Origin: Rehmannia glutinosa
Lineage: Eukaryota > Streptophyta > Magnoliopsida > Lamiales > Orobanchaceae
Assembly: GCA_016081115.2 (NCBI GenBank)
Contig: JABTTQ020000358.1
Coordinates: 62,001-126,000 of the forward strand
Length of the DNA: 64,000 bases
Direction of reading: 5' to 3'
Both the position numbers and the translations under genes were made by a program. A model generated the notes under the pieces. That model did no database searches. It saw only the letters and a program-made list of their open reading frames with translations, and had not been told where the DNA came from. Below, piece after piece: positions 11,077 through 22,528 of the stretch. Every line of letters starts with the position of its first letter. The stretch's first letter is position 1.

Positions 11077-11234
11077 AAAAACAATAGCTAGATGACTAAG
11101 AGAAAGAAGTCATAAGAATGTGCGTACACTGCACAAAAACATCACACCATTTTACATATTTAACACTGCATTTCAGAAATAAGAAAGATACCATCATAAC
11201 GCTGTGATCAGATTTTCCCACATATATACAAATC

Positions 11235-12329
11235 CTAAATAATCTTGTGCAGTGAAAAGAGACTACCGTGGTAAAGGCACGGTTTGCGGTATGGCTCAAT
11301 GGCTCCAGAAAAATTCACCTTTGTGGATGTTAAATTTTCAATGCTATACTTTATGACATCTTTCTGTTTTGTGCTTATAAGCACATCTCCACTGTAATTA
11401 TCGGACGAAATTATAACATCAGCATCAAAACAAAACAAATCGACTCTATATTCCATCGCCCAAACGCCACTATCATAATCCATCATCAGCCATATATCCA
11501 TAGCCGATGTTTCTGCAGAAATCCCCACTACAGATAGAGTCCCTTGAAACCCTGTCAATGCCATTGATGTATACTTGGTAAAATCACACATAGGATAGCC
11601 GTATACCTTGTATTCTTCTTTTTCCAGGTCGAACGAGACAATTTCTTTCGGAACCTCCCAGAATACAACGCCATTCACACAAAGGCAATCACTTGTTGAA
11701 ATTATGTGACGACAAGTTCCTATTGGTCTCCACGAATCACGGGTGACTCCCTCGCCGTCTCTTAAAGTCAAAATCTCCGACCCCATTTTCGCATCTCCGG
11801 TAGATGGAACGAAGAAAAGATGGATGATTTTATATTCGTTGGATCTGGGAAGGTAGCCAAATCCAACGGTGTAGAAAGACGAACCACCTTGCAAAGCAAC
11901 AACTTCTCCAGCGCTGGGATTTAGAACATAGAGTGAGTTAATGCTGCATAAAATGGCTAGAGCACCAGAAGAGATAAATGTATGAACTGGAGCGTCGATC
12001 ACTGTACTGAATTTGTTTGTTACGGTGCCCTCCATGTTTATGGATGTGAGCTCAACCGCCACTTTATTTTTCTTCACCTCCGTGAAAAAGTTTGAAGAAT
12101 ATTTACGCAGCAGCAGAAGAGGGTTTTTTCTGGTGTGTTTCGTGTGCTGTGCAGTGAACTCTTTATTACGTGTTAGTAATTTGTACCATTGTTTGCAAAC
12201 ACACCTTAACTTGCCGAGCTCTTTAACTGGAAGTCTTGAGAATATTTCGATTATCAAATCACGAGGGATAGATTCCATACCTTTATTTTGCATCCTTGCA
12301 TCATAGTTCTGAATGCTGCATCCATTCAT
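11235..12329 (-). CDS. F-box protein, paralogue of the gene at 6701-7831
   Basis: A single-exon frame of 364 aa. The F-box is at about residues 19-60 (IPRDLIIEIFSRLPVKELGKLRCVCKQW in part). The downstream F-box-associated region aligns block by block with the neighbour: TAQHTKHTRKNPLLLLRKY, then ELTSINMEGTVTNKFS, VIDAPVHTFISSG, NPSAGEVVAL, FGYLPRSNEYKIIHLFF. It should act as an SCF ubiquitin-ligase receptor of unknown target. Met18 (MESIPRDL) is an alternative start directly before the F-box. The two genes are about 3.4 kb apart, on the same strand, and both intact, which points to an old tandem duplication. Confidence 0.88.
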   Translation of the reverse strand: MNGCSIQNYDARMQNKGMESIPRDLIIEIFSRLPVKELGKLRCVCKQWYKLLTRNKEFTAQHTKHTRKNPLLLLRKYSSNFFTEVKKNKVAVELTSINMEGTVTNKFSTVIDAPVHTFISSGALAILCSINSLYVLNPSAGEVVALQGGSSFYTVGFGYLPRSNEYKIIHLFFVPSTGDAKMGSEILTLRDGEGVTRDSWRPIGTCRHIISTSDCLCVNGVVFWEVPKEIVSFDLEKEEYKVYGYPMCDFTKYTSMALTGFQGTLSVVGISAETSAMDIWLMMDYDSGVWAMEYRVDLFCFDADVIISSDNYSGDVLISTKQKDVIKYSIENLTSTKVNFSGAIEPYRKPCLYHGSLFSLHKII

Positions 12330-13896
12330 CTCGGATATTTCATAATATCTGCGACTTACAGATGTAGATTATAAACCTGTAGCATAAATCATGTGGACAA
12401 TGTAAGAGACAAGATTTTGTAGTGTCAACAGTGAACTTTCTGAGAATTTTCATCTGACGTGTTACGAAAGTTGCAAAACATGATTCCATGTCAAAGTGTT
12501 GCCTGTTATAGATATTCATCCTTATCCTGTCATCTCATACAATACTATATTTGCTATGAAGCTCCACCAATGTAAACAGAAGAAAACTTCAGGTCAATCA
12601 AACTAGTTTATAATAATAAATCCCTCTCACAATTTCAAGGAAAACTCATGGCATTGTATAGAATAAAACCAAAGAGAAAATTCCCTCTATACCTCATCAT
12701 GCATACACCTCCTATTCAGTGCATCAATTTAGGCAAAATGTCAGAAAATTCGAATTTTCTCAATTCATTTTTAAGTCCATGCTAATTGAGAAGTAATATC
12801 AGTTGCAAATTCTGCGAAATGTCAACACATATTTTATAGTTGACCACTTCTTTGTAATAATACAAAATAAAGCAAGGATCACAAATCAATATGCTGTGTT
12901 AGTAAGTCAAACCGTATTTTAAAGATTTAAACTACAGGCACGAGAACTATTCCCTTGCCCCAGCAATGTCAACATATACTCACTCAAAGCCATTTAGAGA
13001 AAGAAATAGATACAGTTTGGTTTAGATGTTCCTTGACCAGTCATTGTATCCAGGTAGTATTGCCTACAAGTGAACCATGACAAATAATAAGAATCTAGCA
13101 AAAATAGTAACCAAAAAGAATGCCCTTGCAGTCTTCCATTAATCATAAGTCTCTCTGCATTGAAGATTTTATTTTATGTTCATCAGAGGAATCGTAGCAA
13201 GAAATAGTAAGATCTTCACAGTTGCATATGAAAATCACAAGTTTCTGAAAATCAAATGCAATATATGCTTAATTATTCATATTAGTCTTATGCCATGATA
13301 TATATCAAATTCGGAGAAAAGATATTTGCAAGTCGAATGAATGAAATCAGATAGTAAAAATAACTATACATGGAAAAATATAATACTATGTTCGCAAACC
13401 TTGTAAACTTTCTTCTCCATTATCATTTCTGGTTGCAGCCCCATCTGAGACTGAAAGTAAACCAAATGCCATATTTGATGAAAGTGATAGTTATCCAATT
13501 CAACTCAACGCCATGCATCACAAAATAGGGACATTAAATCCGCATAATAAAAAAAGTATGACATTTCCGTTTAGCTGAGTAACAAAAACTTAGCAATGTT
13601 TCACTGCTATACACAACTTGGCAAGGAAATCCAAAAATACAATTTAAATCAATTTTGAGTTCGTAATCGACTGAATAATGCCAAAAATACCACATTTTCA
13701 AACTATACCAAAAGACAAATGTACGACCAAACCATATAATACAAGAAAGAAAGAAAGAAAAAAGAAAAAAGAAAAAAGAAAAAAATTAAATTCCACATAA
13801 ACATATACCCCACTCCACTAATCCCCCCACCAAGACGGAGAAAGTACATTCATGCAACTTCAACAGAGTGTATATTGATTGGCAACTAGCTATAGC
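12330..13896. other. Intergenic DNA upstream of the second F-box gene
   Basis: No supported coding region. It holds the expected promoter of the minus-strand F-box gene at its left edge and an A/G-rich simple repeat near 13743-13785. Leader exons could lie here but cannot be placed. Confidence 0.4.
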
Positions 13897-14169
13897 CAGC
13901 GGCGGACGCAGGATTCCGGCTTCGGGGGGGAAATGAACCGAGTTCATATATTTAAACTATTTAAACTATGAGAAAAAAAAATTGGGCGGGGGAGCAGGCA
14001 ATTGTAAAACACAACTATTTGAAGTTTTTTATCAAAGTTTTGGAGGGCAATTGTAAAATAATTCCTTTATTTTAGCTATAAAAAATAATTTGAAAAACTT
14101 TTTTGGGGGAAAAAATAATTTTGGAAAATTTTGGGGGGGCAGCAGCCCCCCCCCCTGCATCCGCCGTTG
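13897..14169. mobile_element. hAT-type MITE with perfect 8-bp target duplication
   Basis: The inverted ends are CAGCGGCGGACGCAGG and CCTGCATCCGCCGTTG. The 8-bp duplication GCTATAGC is exact (13889-13896 and 14170-14177) and is itself palindromic. Length 273 bp. The inside is G-rich next to the left end and C-rich next to the right end, so the strand can fold back. The CAG...CTG-type ends with an 8-bp duplication define the hAT superfamily. Confidence 0.88.
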
Positions 14170-14177
14170 GCTATAGC

Positions 14178-16172
14178 AAACTAGTAAATAAAATTAATCT
14201 TGATAAATATGAAATTCACGAATACAATTTTTATATATAAAAATAAATTAACAGCACCAAAGTTAGCACATCCCCGCAAAGAAAAAGCATGAAATTCAAA
14301 TATAAACAGCCCCAGTCATTAAATATACACATGCAAAATGTAGAGCCAATTAACACAAACAGCATCAGACCAACAATATCATCATATATATCTGGTCTAT
14401 TTTATTTTCTGTCCAATGATTTCAAACGAAAATTCAGTATCTAGTGACATGGGTTAGCTAAACAAATGCACGAATTTGATAGGATCTTTGTCAAACATCC
14501 CCCTCCAAAAGATGGTATCTTTGAAAAGAAAATTATATCGAAATATGTATAGATTATAGCCCAGAAACCTACAGAGTATGAACTGAAGTATATGCATAGA
14601 TCCCTGAGTAATTGGCATCAGATGTGCAGAATTTCTGACCAAATTCAGATCTACTCCTTTAAAGTGTTTGGTATCCACCAGTTCTGTCAAAAAGTTCTCC
14701 CCACCTTATTTTGATAAGTTTATCTACCAAATAATGATGATTCTGTTACACCATATAGAGCTTATTTTACTACGTAAGAACAAGATTGCTATTTTCCATA
14801 GTACAGACAAACTTCACATAACAACTATGTACCATCCCCCCACACACCTAGAGCCAACCGAAAAATTAAAAAAGAAAAAAGGAATAAATAAAGGAAAAAT
14901 GTAAAATAAAATATCACTGGCATTTAGCTGGTTTCATGGATCAAAAGAGAGAGCCAGTATCTGAGCTAGAAATAAGAAGATCAAGTAAAGATTTTCTTGT
15001 CCACACGCAACACTACTCAAAAGCCTGCGGACTGAGAAACTATTGAGGAACAGTAAGATAAATGAAGTTATAACAACCACATGCCCAGGGAATATATTTC
15101 TAAATTGCATCTAAAACGTCTACGTAACTTAAAATTAGCAAAGCAAACATAAGGTATGAATTTTACAGTATCTCTGTTGCATTCTTTCCTGGTTGGACAT
15201 TTAAAAAAGTCTGGAATTCACCAATTGATAGTTGGTTCATATATCAGATACTCTTCTCATCTATATGGAAAAGCACCCTGTTAGCATAACTGATTCTCAA
15301 AAGATTCATTGACTGTCAAGGACAATCCCTTTAACCACTTAAACTTCCCCCCATCTCTTAGAGATCATGCAGAGATAGTTAGCACTAATTGCTAGATTTC
15401 TTTCCATGTCTTAGTGATCTTTATCGGGAAGTTCTGTGGACTTCCGAAAATCTGTTTCACAATTTGTATCGATCAAAAAAACTGTTGGAATAAGGGGTTC
15501 TAGTAACGAAAGATTCCTCCTATAGGTAATTTAGAAAAAATTATATTAAGGGTAAGAATGTGCAAGCTAATGTTAATAAACCTCTACCTCCGCATTGCTG
15601 AAATACTGCCATGGCGAAATTCATCTTATCCGACTGTAAAGACATCCGGATATTATAGGTGCATATGAAAATCAATAAGTACATGAGTGTGCGCTCTCCT
15701 TTCACGTGTGCTTGAGAAAGAACCCTCACAAAGGATTAAAAAATTTCTATAATTTGAGGGGAAGGGAAGGAATGACAAATGAGTTGCATCACTTGTATCA
15801 ATTAACCATAGGTTTCTCACCATCTCTCTCACTACCAATTATTCCCTTTCCATATCTTGTTGCTTAACAAACAGTAGTAGGTTAAACAAAATATATAGAT
15901 TAAAACGCAAGGAGCAAAGAGAAACTTCTTCATGAGGGAAACAGAAACACAGTGTTCTTTCTTTAAAATAATGAAAACAATAACAATCACAACAGGCAAA
16001 CATAACCTGAAACTTGTACAAAATGAATATCAGTAACCCACAACTGCTCTAAGTCCAAAAATTATGTGGAACGGACCAGACCAGGGACAAATGAAGAATT
16101 TCCATTCGCCACTGAGGAGCTCTGCTTCCCCTGTGGTTCATATCGAATTGCAAGCTCTGGCGCAGTAAAATC
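14178..16172. other. Intergenic DNA downstream of the F-box/LRR gene
   Basis: No supported gene. The right end (about 16022-16172) is the probable 3'UTR of the minus-strand F-box/LRR gene. Small frames at 14454-14690 and 15541-16021 show no domain. Confidence 0.4.
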
Positions 16173-17431
16173 CTATTCATATTCAAATTGAACTTCCACA
16201 TGCAAGTACTTCCTCATCAGTCTTACGATAGATGAGGTAAAGTTGGCCAACATGTGACATTCTTCATGAGTTTTGGTCTCAGACACAACCCCATGGATGA
16301 CCAACTTCCTTAGTTGAGGGCACCTTTCCAAAAGTCCTGAAACCCATGTTGAGAACAGGTCACTAATTACCGTCCACCCAAGTTCCAAGACAATCACATT
16401 ATCCAAAACAAAAGAACCTTGTAAGCCGTACTGAAGTGCTGCTTCTCTTAGATCATAACTCAGTGATAGATGACTCAATAACGGAAAGCATGAGGAAATT
16501 GTCTCTATATCAACAAATTCATCCTCGTCATCAAATACAACACCCCATAGCCTAAGCTTTCTCAACTTTGATGACCGTGAGATCATATGATGGAACTTTG
16601 CCCACATGATCGTGAAATTGCTCACATCGACTATCTCCAGATTTTCAGCACTCTCACCAATATCAAGATGGATGACACTAACATCATCAATCTTTAGGAA
16701 TCTCAACATTCCCTTACCAACAAGCTCAAAAACTTCAAGCGTACAATCTTTCAAGTGCAACTTCTCTAGGCTATCAGCCTCGAGTATAAACTTATCCAAA
16801 CTGATTGCTTCGACATAAATATCCTTTAGCGAGTAACTACTCAAATCCATCGTTGCCTGCGGATCTGACATGACAATATCTAGACTGACTAGGGACAACA
16901 GTTCAATTTTTGGACAGGCAGTAAGCAGAAGGCTCAGATCCAAGGCTGATATACTGACATAACTCAAAGAAAGAGATTTCAGGCATGGAAATTTCTGATA
17001 ACAAGGTTCAACTCCGTAATTGTATTGTGAGCCAAAGCCAACACTTCAAGCTTCTGCCGACCACACTTCTCAAGCATGTTAATATTAGGTGTTGTTCTCA
17101 CATTATAATGTAGCTGACGCAAAGTTTCTCTAGTGTACATGAGCCAAGCAATAACAGGAGCAGCAGAGAATTCATCGACATCATCCATAATTATCGAAAG
17201 GCACTGCAATCCTTTGGTTTGGAATATTGTTTGAGTAATAATTATCTCCAGTCTACTAGTTGAAAATTCATGATACAAAGGCCAATCATTGGAATTAAAT
17301 GTAAGTGTGTGGAGATGTTTCCTCCAAGCCTCTTGCCATTTCCGGCAAGTTGCAGATGCAATCACAACATCACGGGCAGCCCCAAGCCGTGATAGTATGT
17401 TCCCAACAACCTCAACTGGAAGAAACTCCAT
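16173..17431 (-). CDS. F-box/LRR (RNI-like) protein with a one-base frameshift
   Basis: Two frames abut: 17431-16979 (150 codons, F-box MEFLPVEVVGNILSRLG at the N-terminus, then ASATCRKWQEAWRKHL) and 16967-16173 (leucine-rich repeats such as SLSYVSISALDL, LEKLHLKDC, LRKLRLWGVVF, LSHLSLSYDL, ending HVEVQFEYE). They overlap in reading sense. Past about 17012-17016 the conserved sequence carries on only in another frame (CYQKFPCLKSLSLSYVS), as expected from loss of one base in the CGGAG stretch. Restoring frame would give about 419 aa, the length of the single-copy plant protein of the At1g67190 type (recalled, not searched). The family is a putative SCF receptor. No intron fits the break. The rest of the gene is pristine, so either a very recent mutation or an assembly error is likely. 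Confidence 0.85.
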
Positions 17432-17449
17432 GTCTAATCAAACAGACAA

Positions 17450-17991
17450 CTGTAAGAGAAACAACCACAAAAATGCTGGAGTCCACCAAATGCAATCAAA
17501 TCAAATTCAATCAAATCGTGGAACTTTTTAAGTCCCAAAGGTAAACAATTCAAATCCAAATCCAAATAATAGTTATTCAGATACTTCAAACTTAACAACT
17601 GATTTATGCTCACAACCTCCCAACTTAACTGTCACATCTGATGAATTCCCAGAAAGAAAATGTCAAATCTGTAATCCCCCAATGAAAATATTCAGCAACT
17701 CAATCTGCCCAATAAGAACTCAGAAAAACTCAAACAGCAAACCCAGAATCTGTTCATTCAGCAAAACGTTCACGTTTCCCGATACCAATAGAAACTACAA
17801 CCAATATTACAAGTACAGTATCAGAGGTCATAAACTTTCGTCAGCTCCCAAAATTTGTCCAAATCTACACCTGAAAGTCATATGTTCAAGAAAATGCATA
17901 AACATATATATCATATCAGATTTTATATACGTAATGAATCAAACATAGTTACAACAATCGAAGAAAGAATTTAAAAAAACAGGTCCTTTAC
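17450..17991 (-). other. Probable 5'UTR intron of the F-box/LRR gene
   Basis: On the minus strand a donor TTCAG/GTAAAGG begins at 17991 and an acceptor CTCTTACAG ends at 17450, about 20 bases before the ATG. The first non-coding exon would lie from 17992 to roughly 18200, in a stretch with AG/CT-rich leader character. Inferred from splice-site appearance. Confidence 0.55.
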
Positions 17992-18454
17992 CTGAAGAAT
18001 CGGACGCGAATAAACACAACCCAGAATTTCAATTAGTAAAAAGAAAAGAGATAACAACGACAGGAACAATCGGTCGAAACAATTAAATCATACGTATAAA
18101 AGTATATCTATAATTAGACAGAGAAAGAGAGATTTCGGTGAAAATAATGAGGAAAAGGAGAGTCGAAAGGCTGGAATCTGATTCGCTGAAAGGTGGGGAA
18201 AAGGTCAAGCTGCTGTGTGTGTAAAACTGATGAATACAACACAAAGTGACGGTGTATAATAGTACGTAAAGAAGTGGTGTACAGTGTACACCCACGAAAA
18301 TTAGGTGTATTTTTTATTATTGTACATAAAGTGTTTTTATTTTATTTTTTTCATAAAGCCAATCATATAGCAATAGCATCAACCCTCATCCTCCAAATGA
18401 GAGAGACAAGGGTAGGGGTATTAATCGTGTGGTATTTCTTGTTCGCGTGTGTAT

Positions 18455-18862
18455 TCTAACACTAATACAACCCATTTTTTATCAAGATACATGACCCGTT
18501 TATGACACAGATAACCCAAAATGATATAAAATACATATGTAATATAAAATTGACACGAAAAAAATAGAGAAAAAGCTAAAATTACAAATAAAATGTACAT
18601 TATATTATTTGAAAATGCATTAAATAATTTGTTCATCATCATATAACCAACTAAAATATCACAAAATACGAAAATAGTATGTCACTATAAAATTAAATGC
18701 GTTAGATAGGTCAATTGTGTTGACAAGCGGGTTGACCTGACCTATTTATTTCTCGTGTTAACCGTATTCGACCCAAACCTGCTAAGAGTTGTACATATAC
18801 CTGCTAAATTCGTATAAAGTTCATGTCATGTTATCGTGTTGGACCACAAATTGACGGCCTAA
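18455..18862. mobile_element. Degraded hAT-like MITE (TAGGGGTGTCAAT family)
   Basis: The right end CACAAATTGACGGCCTA is the family terminus, and the interior holds the diagnostic GGTCAATTGTGTTGACAAGCGGGTTGACC and CGTGTTAACCGTATTCGACCC-like blocks. The left terminus is no longer clear. Called by similarity to the intact copy at 19124-19653. Confidence 0.5.
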
Positions 18863-19123
18863 CATAGAGAGATTTCAAAATTAATTTCATTTTTGACCTA
18901 AAATAGTAGTTGGTGTTTTTTTTTTAACCTATGACTACTGTAGATGGATATTTTTCTAGTCCTCTAGTCTGATGGTTTACATGTAAATCCTGAGTTCCTT
19001 TTTTTTTTTCATTTTTACAAGTGCAAATTTAATTTTTTTTATATTATAAAATATACATGCTAATAGAGGTCCAGTTCATAAAGTTTTTCCTTTCTTATTT
19101 TCTCTTCTGAATTCTGATGATGG

Positions 19124-19653
19124 TAGGGGCGTCAATTTGTGACACGACACGATAACCCTATTACCGAACCTAACACGAATTTTAGTGCAGGTACAACCCT
19201 TAACATGTTCGGGTCAAAATTAGGTCGGACATGGTTAACACGGAAAATAAATAGGTCAGGTCGGGTCGACCCGCGGGTCGACACGATTGACCTATGTAAC
19301 CCATTTAATTTTATTGTGATATACTATTTTAATATTTTGTGATGTTTTAGTTGGTTATACGATGATGGAAAAATTATTATATGCATTGTTTTAATAAATT
19401 TTAATATTTAATGTATTTTATATTTATAATTTTATTTTTTTCTGATTTTTTTAATATTTTTTTCGTGTCAAGTTTAAATTATACAGGTTTTTCATGTCGT
19501 GTCGGGTTACCTGTGTTATAAACGTGTCGTGTTCGGGTCGTGTATCTTGACACGAATAATTAAGCGGGTCGGGTTCGGGTTCGTGTCAGGTCTGTAATAC
19601 ATGTATAAAAATACGACCCGCGAACACGAAACACGACACGATTGACACCCCTA
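19124..19653. mobile_element. hAT-like MITE with 8-bp target duplication
   Basis: The inverted ends TAGGGGCGTCAATTTGTG and ...GATTGACACCCCTA start with the hAT-type TAGGGGYG. The 8-bp duplication GATGATGG is exact (19116-19123 and 19654-19661). Both arms carry long CACGACACGA / TCGTGTCGTG stretches, giving strong fold-back potential. Length 530 bp. A 67-codon frame at 19139-19342 lies inside it and is taken as chance. Confidence 0.83.
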
Positions 19654-19661
19654 GATGATGG

Positions 19662-22300
19662 TCAGCACTTTCCCTGTCTCTCTCTTCCTTGGTAATTCTT
19701 CCTTTTTTTTCCCACCACAATTATCTTTTCCATTTCTTCATAAACTCTGGCTTTGACATTGACAAACTTAACCAAATTAATAAAGCTATTCAAAATATTA
19801 ACTTCATCCATAAAATCTGTCAAGAAAAATAAAGTTGTAATCTGTCAATCATAAACTTCTTTCTGTTCCACTGTATTTGCTGAATAAAGTACAGAAGAGC
19901 ATCCTAAACACAAATGTGATTCAATGCTAGATGTGATTCAATGATGCCTGCTATCGAAAAAAAACCTAAAGGCTGTATTTGGATGGAAGATTTGAAGCTA
20001 AGAATTTCAAATCCCACAATAACAAATCCATTAACATGTTTGGGTATATGATATTTTAAAGTTGAGCTCTTGTTTTAGTCATTCTGGTGGATTTCAAATT
20101 CATCTTAAATGGAGTTATTGAAATCTTTTCCACAAATCGTCCTCTTAAATACAAATGCAACATAAGTTTATAATCGGATGCGGCCTGAAAATGAAAAAAC
20201 CTTACTCTTTCGGGCAAAACTCGGTAACATAGCAGAAAAATAAAGCTCTGGCAAGAAATTTTGCAACAACTCAACAGATGCTACCCTGCTTTGCAAGTCT
20301 GTCTCTAGAAGCTGTCATCAAAAATTCCCTGCAACCACACTGCCCTTCAGAGCTCGGATACATAAATAAGAATTCTGATCCAGTCACAACAAAGAAGTCC
20401 AGATTTTTTCGGAAAAATAAATAAATAAAATACACAATAAAAACAGTTGAGACCTCAAATGAAGCAACCGAGAGAATGAAATTACCAAATTAAATGACTG
20501 TCCAAGTTCAGAATTTAAGAAATTTTCAGAATGAAATAGGCACATAGATACCTAGCAGAACATCACTAGATGTTTAGACCCAACAAAAAGTTCTGGTCAA
20601 TCTTGTGATGTTGTCACATTAAGCAAACAAAAGGAAGAATTGCATTATTGATAGCTTTCTCAGCAATCAATTTCATTCTTCCAAGTATTTAGCAATGGAT
20701 TAGAGGTTGCAACAGTGCCATTGCTTTATTTGATAACAGTAACTGATCCAAACTTCTACAAGTACTTGACAGATTAACAACCACTTGGCTCAAATTCCTA
20801 GCACTCCCAATACCATTTGTAACAGTTCATTTTTGGGATACTCAGCAGCATTCCTCAAGTCTCCCATTATCAAGCACATTCAAAGTGTCAACTTGCAAAA
20901 GTCCAATAGTTCCAGGACCCCAGTTAACTCAATCAGACTATAAAAACGGATGAATATATTATTTCTGTGTAATGCTGCTTCAACCCTGATAACAATGTCA
21001 TAAAAAGCATCATCTAACGCCTCCAATTTCTCATTCCTTAATCCTACAGGCCTAGGTTTGCCAAGTATAAACAGCTGAACTAAATTATTCCCTGGCTGCA
21101 ATTTGTAAATCTCTTAAAATCATTGGAATATGAAAGTTAACCAGGGTCAAAACTGTTGAGGTGACCAGTTGAATGAGGTGCCTAAGTGAAAATCCAAAAT
21201 TGTGATTTTAGATTTAAGTAAAAGGAAATTGGAATGTTTGATAATACGAAATAGTGAAATACCTATAGAAACTATGCATTTTCATAATCTCCTAGATATA
21301 ACCAGTAAGGGAATCTATGCTGCTACTGTTTTCTTTAGCTTATGCACTATATATAGAAAAACAGTTGGCAACCAGCTCAGTTTAACCTCGTACGACTTTC
21401 ATACATGCAATATTAGATATAAACTGCCATCTTAGTCAAATACATTAATGTTTTGCGGAAGAAAATTAACTCTAAAATCTAAATAAACAACATAGTCCTA
21501 TCTCCAGAATGTTCTTAGACATTCGTAATAATGACACTTCCCATCACTTTTTATAAGAATTATTTCCCTATTTTTGCTTGGGATGAGATTCAAACCATCA
21601 TCTCAAGAGTGAGATGGAGAACCTTGCTTGTACAAAAAAACAATTTAGATAATAGATCCATCGATTTCGGTAAACTGGCATCACAAAATTGCAATCGACG
21701 GCAGCATTTTCACAAAAGACTCAAAGAATAATTGTAACTCCTCGCTCCTCAATCAATCTCAAAGTTTTCTCTATTCTCACTAACTTAACAAATTTTCGTA
21801 ATAAGTAAAACAATTTAAACCAAAAATATTTTTAGGAAAATGATTATAGAAATATTTATTGATTCTTAAATAAACTGAAATTCATGTGATCCTACTAATA
21901 GACTTTATTGCGCTCGGATGCAGGCCAGAAAGTACAAAAAGGAGAGTAACTGACTCATAAAGTGCCAAAAAGTGAAAACAAAGACCCTCAAAATCAGTAA
22001 AAACCAGAGAGACCCCTCAATTGTGCAGTTCCCTCATATCTCTGCTAATTCCGTTTACCATTCTCCAAAGGCCATTTCAGTTCAACAGCGACGGTCATCG
22101 ACCAGACAAGGTTAGCAATAAATTTTACTTCTTTTCAGAATTTCTGGGCTTTAAGGCTGAGATCATTCAGATTTAGAGCTCAATTATTTCCCAACTTAGA
22201 TTTTGTTTCCAAATTTGTATCCGATGTTCTAAAGATAAATCTAAATCAACCTAGATCGATGTTTCGTCTATCATTTAACAAGAGCATTAATTTTTTGAAA
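19662..22300. other. Intergenic stretch without a confident gene
   Basis: Sequence from about 20280 to 21130 has a more balanced, gene-like base composition. It holds a minus-strand frame (20880-21101) with a plausible protein but no recognised domain. A possible first non-coding exon of the Myb/SANT-like gene ends at 22110 before a GT donor. Nothing else is supported. Confidence 0.35.
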
Positions 22301-22320
22301 TCTCTGCAAAGTGATTCCTA

Positions 22321-22528
22321 GAAATAAATAAAAAGATAAAAAGTGTCTGAAAATGTAGATTGAAGAATTATTTCGTTTTACGACAGAAGTATAGGTGGTA
22401 AATCTTGGCTGTGGCAGACTACTCGAAATAAATAAAAAGAGAAAATGTGTCTGAAATGTAGATTGAAGAATTATTTCGTTTTACGACAGAAGTATAGGTG
22501 GTAAATCTTCGCTGTGGCAGACTACTCG
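22321..22528. repeat. Tandem duplication, two units of about 104 bp
   Basis: GAAATAAATAAAAAG...ACGACAGAAGTATAGGTGG...GGCAGACTACTC occurs at 22321-22424 and again at 22425-22528 with only a few differences (small indels after AAAAAGA, TTGG versus TTCG). A recent local duplication, possibly inside the leader intron of the gene at 23919. Confidence 0.85.
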
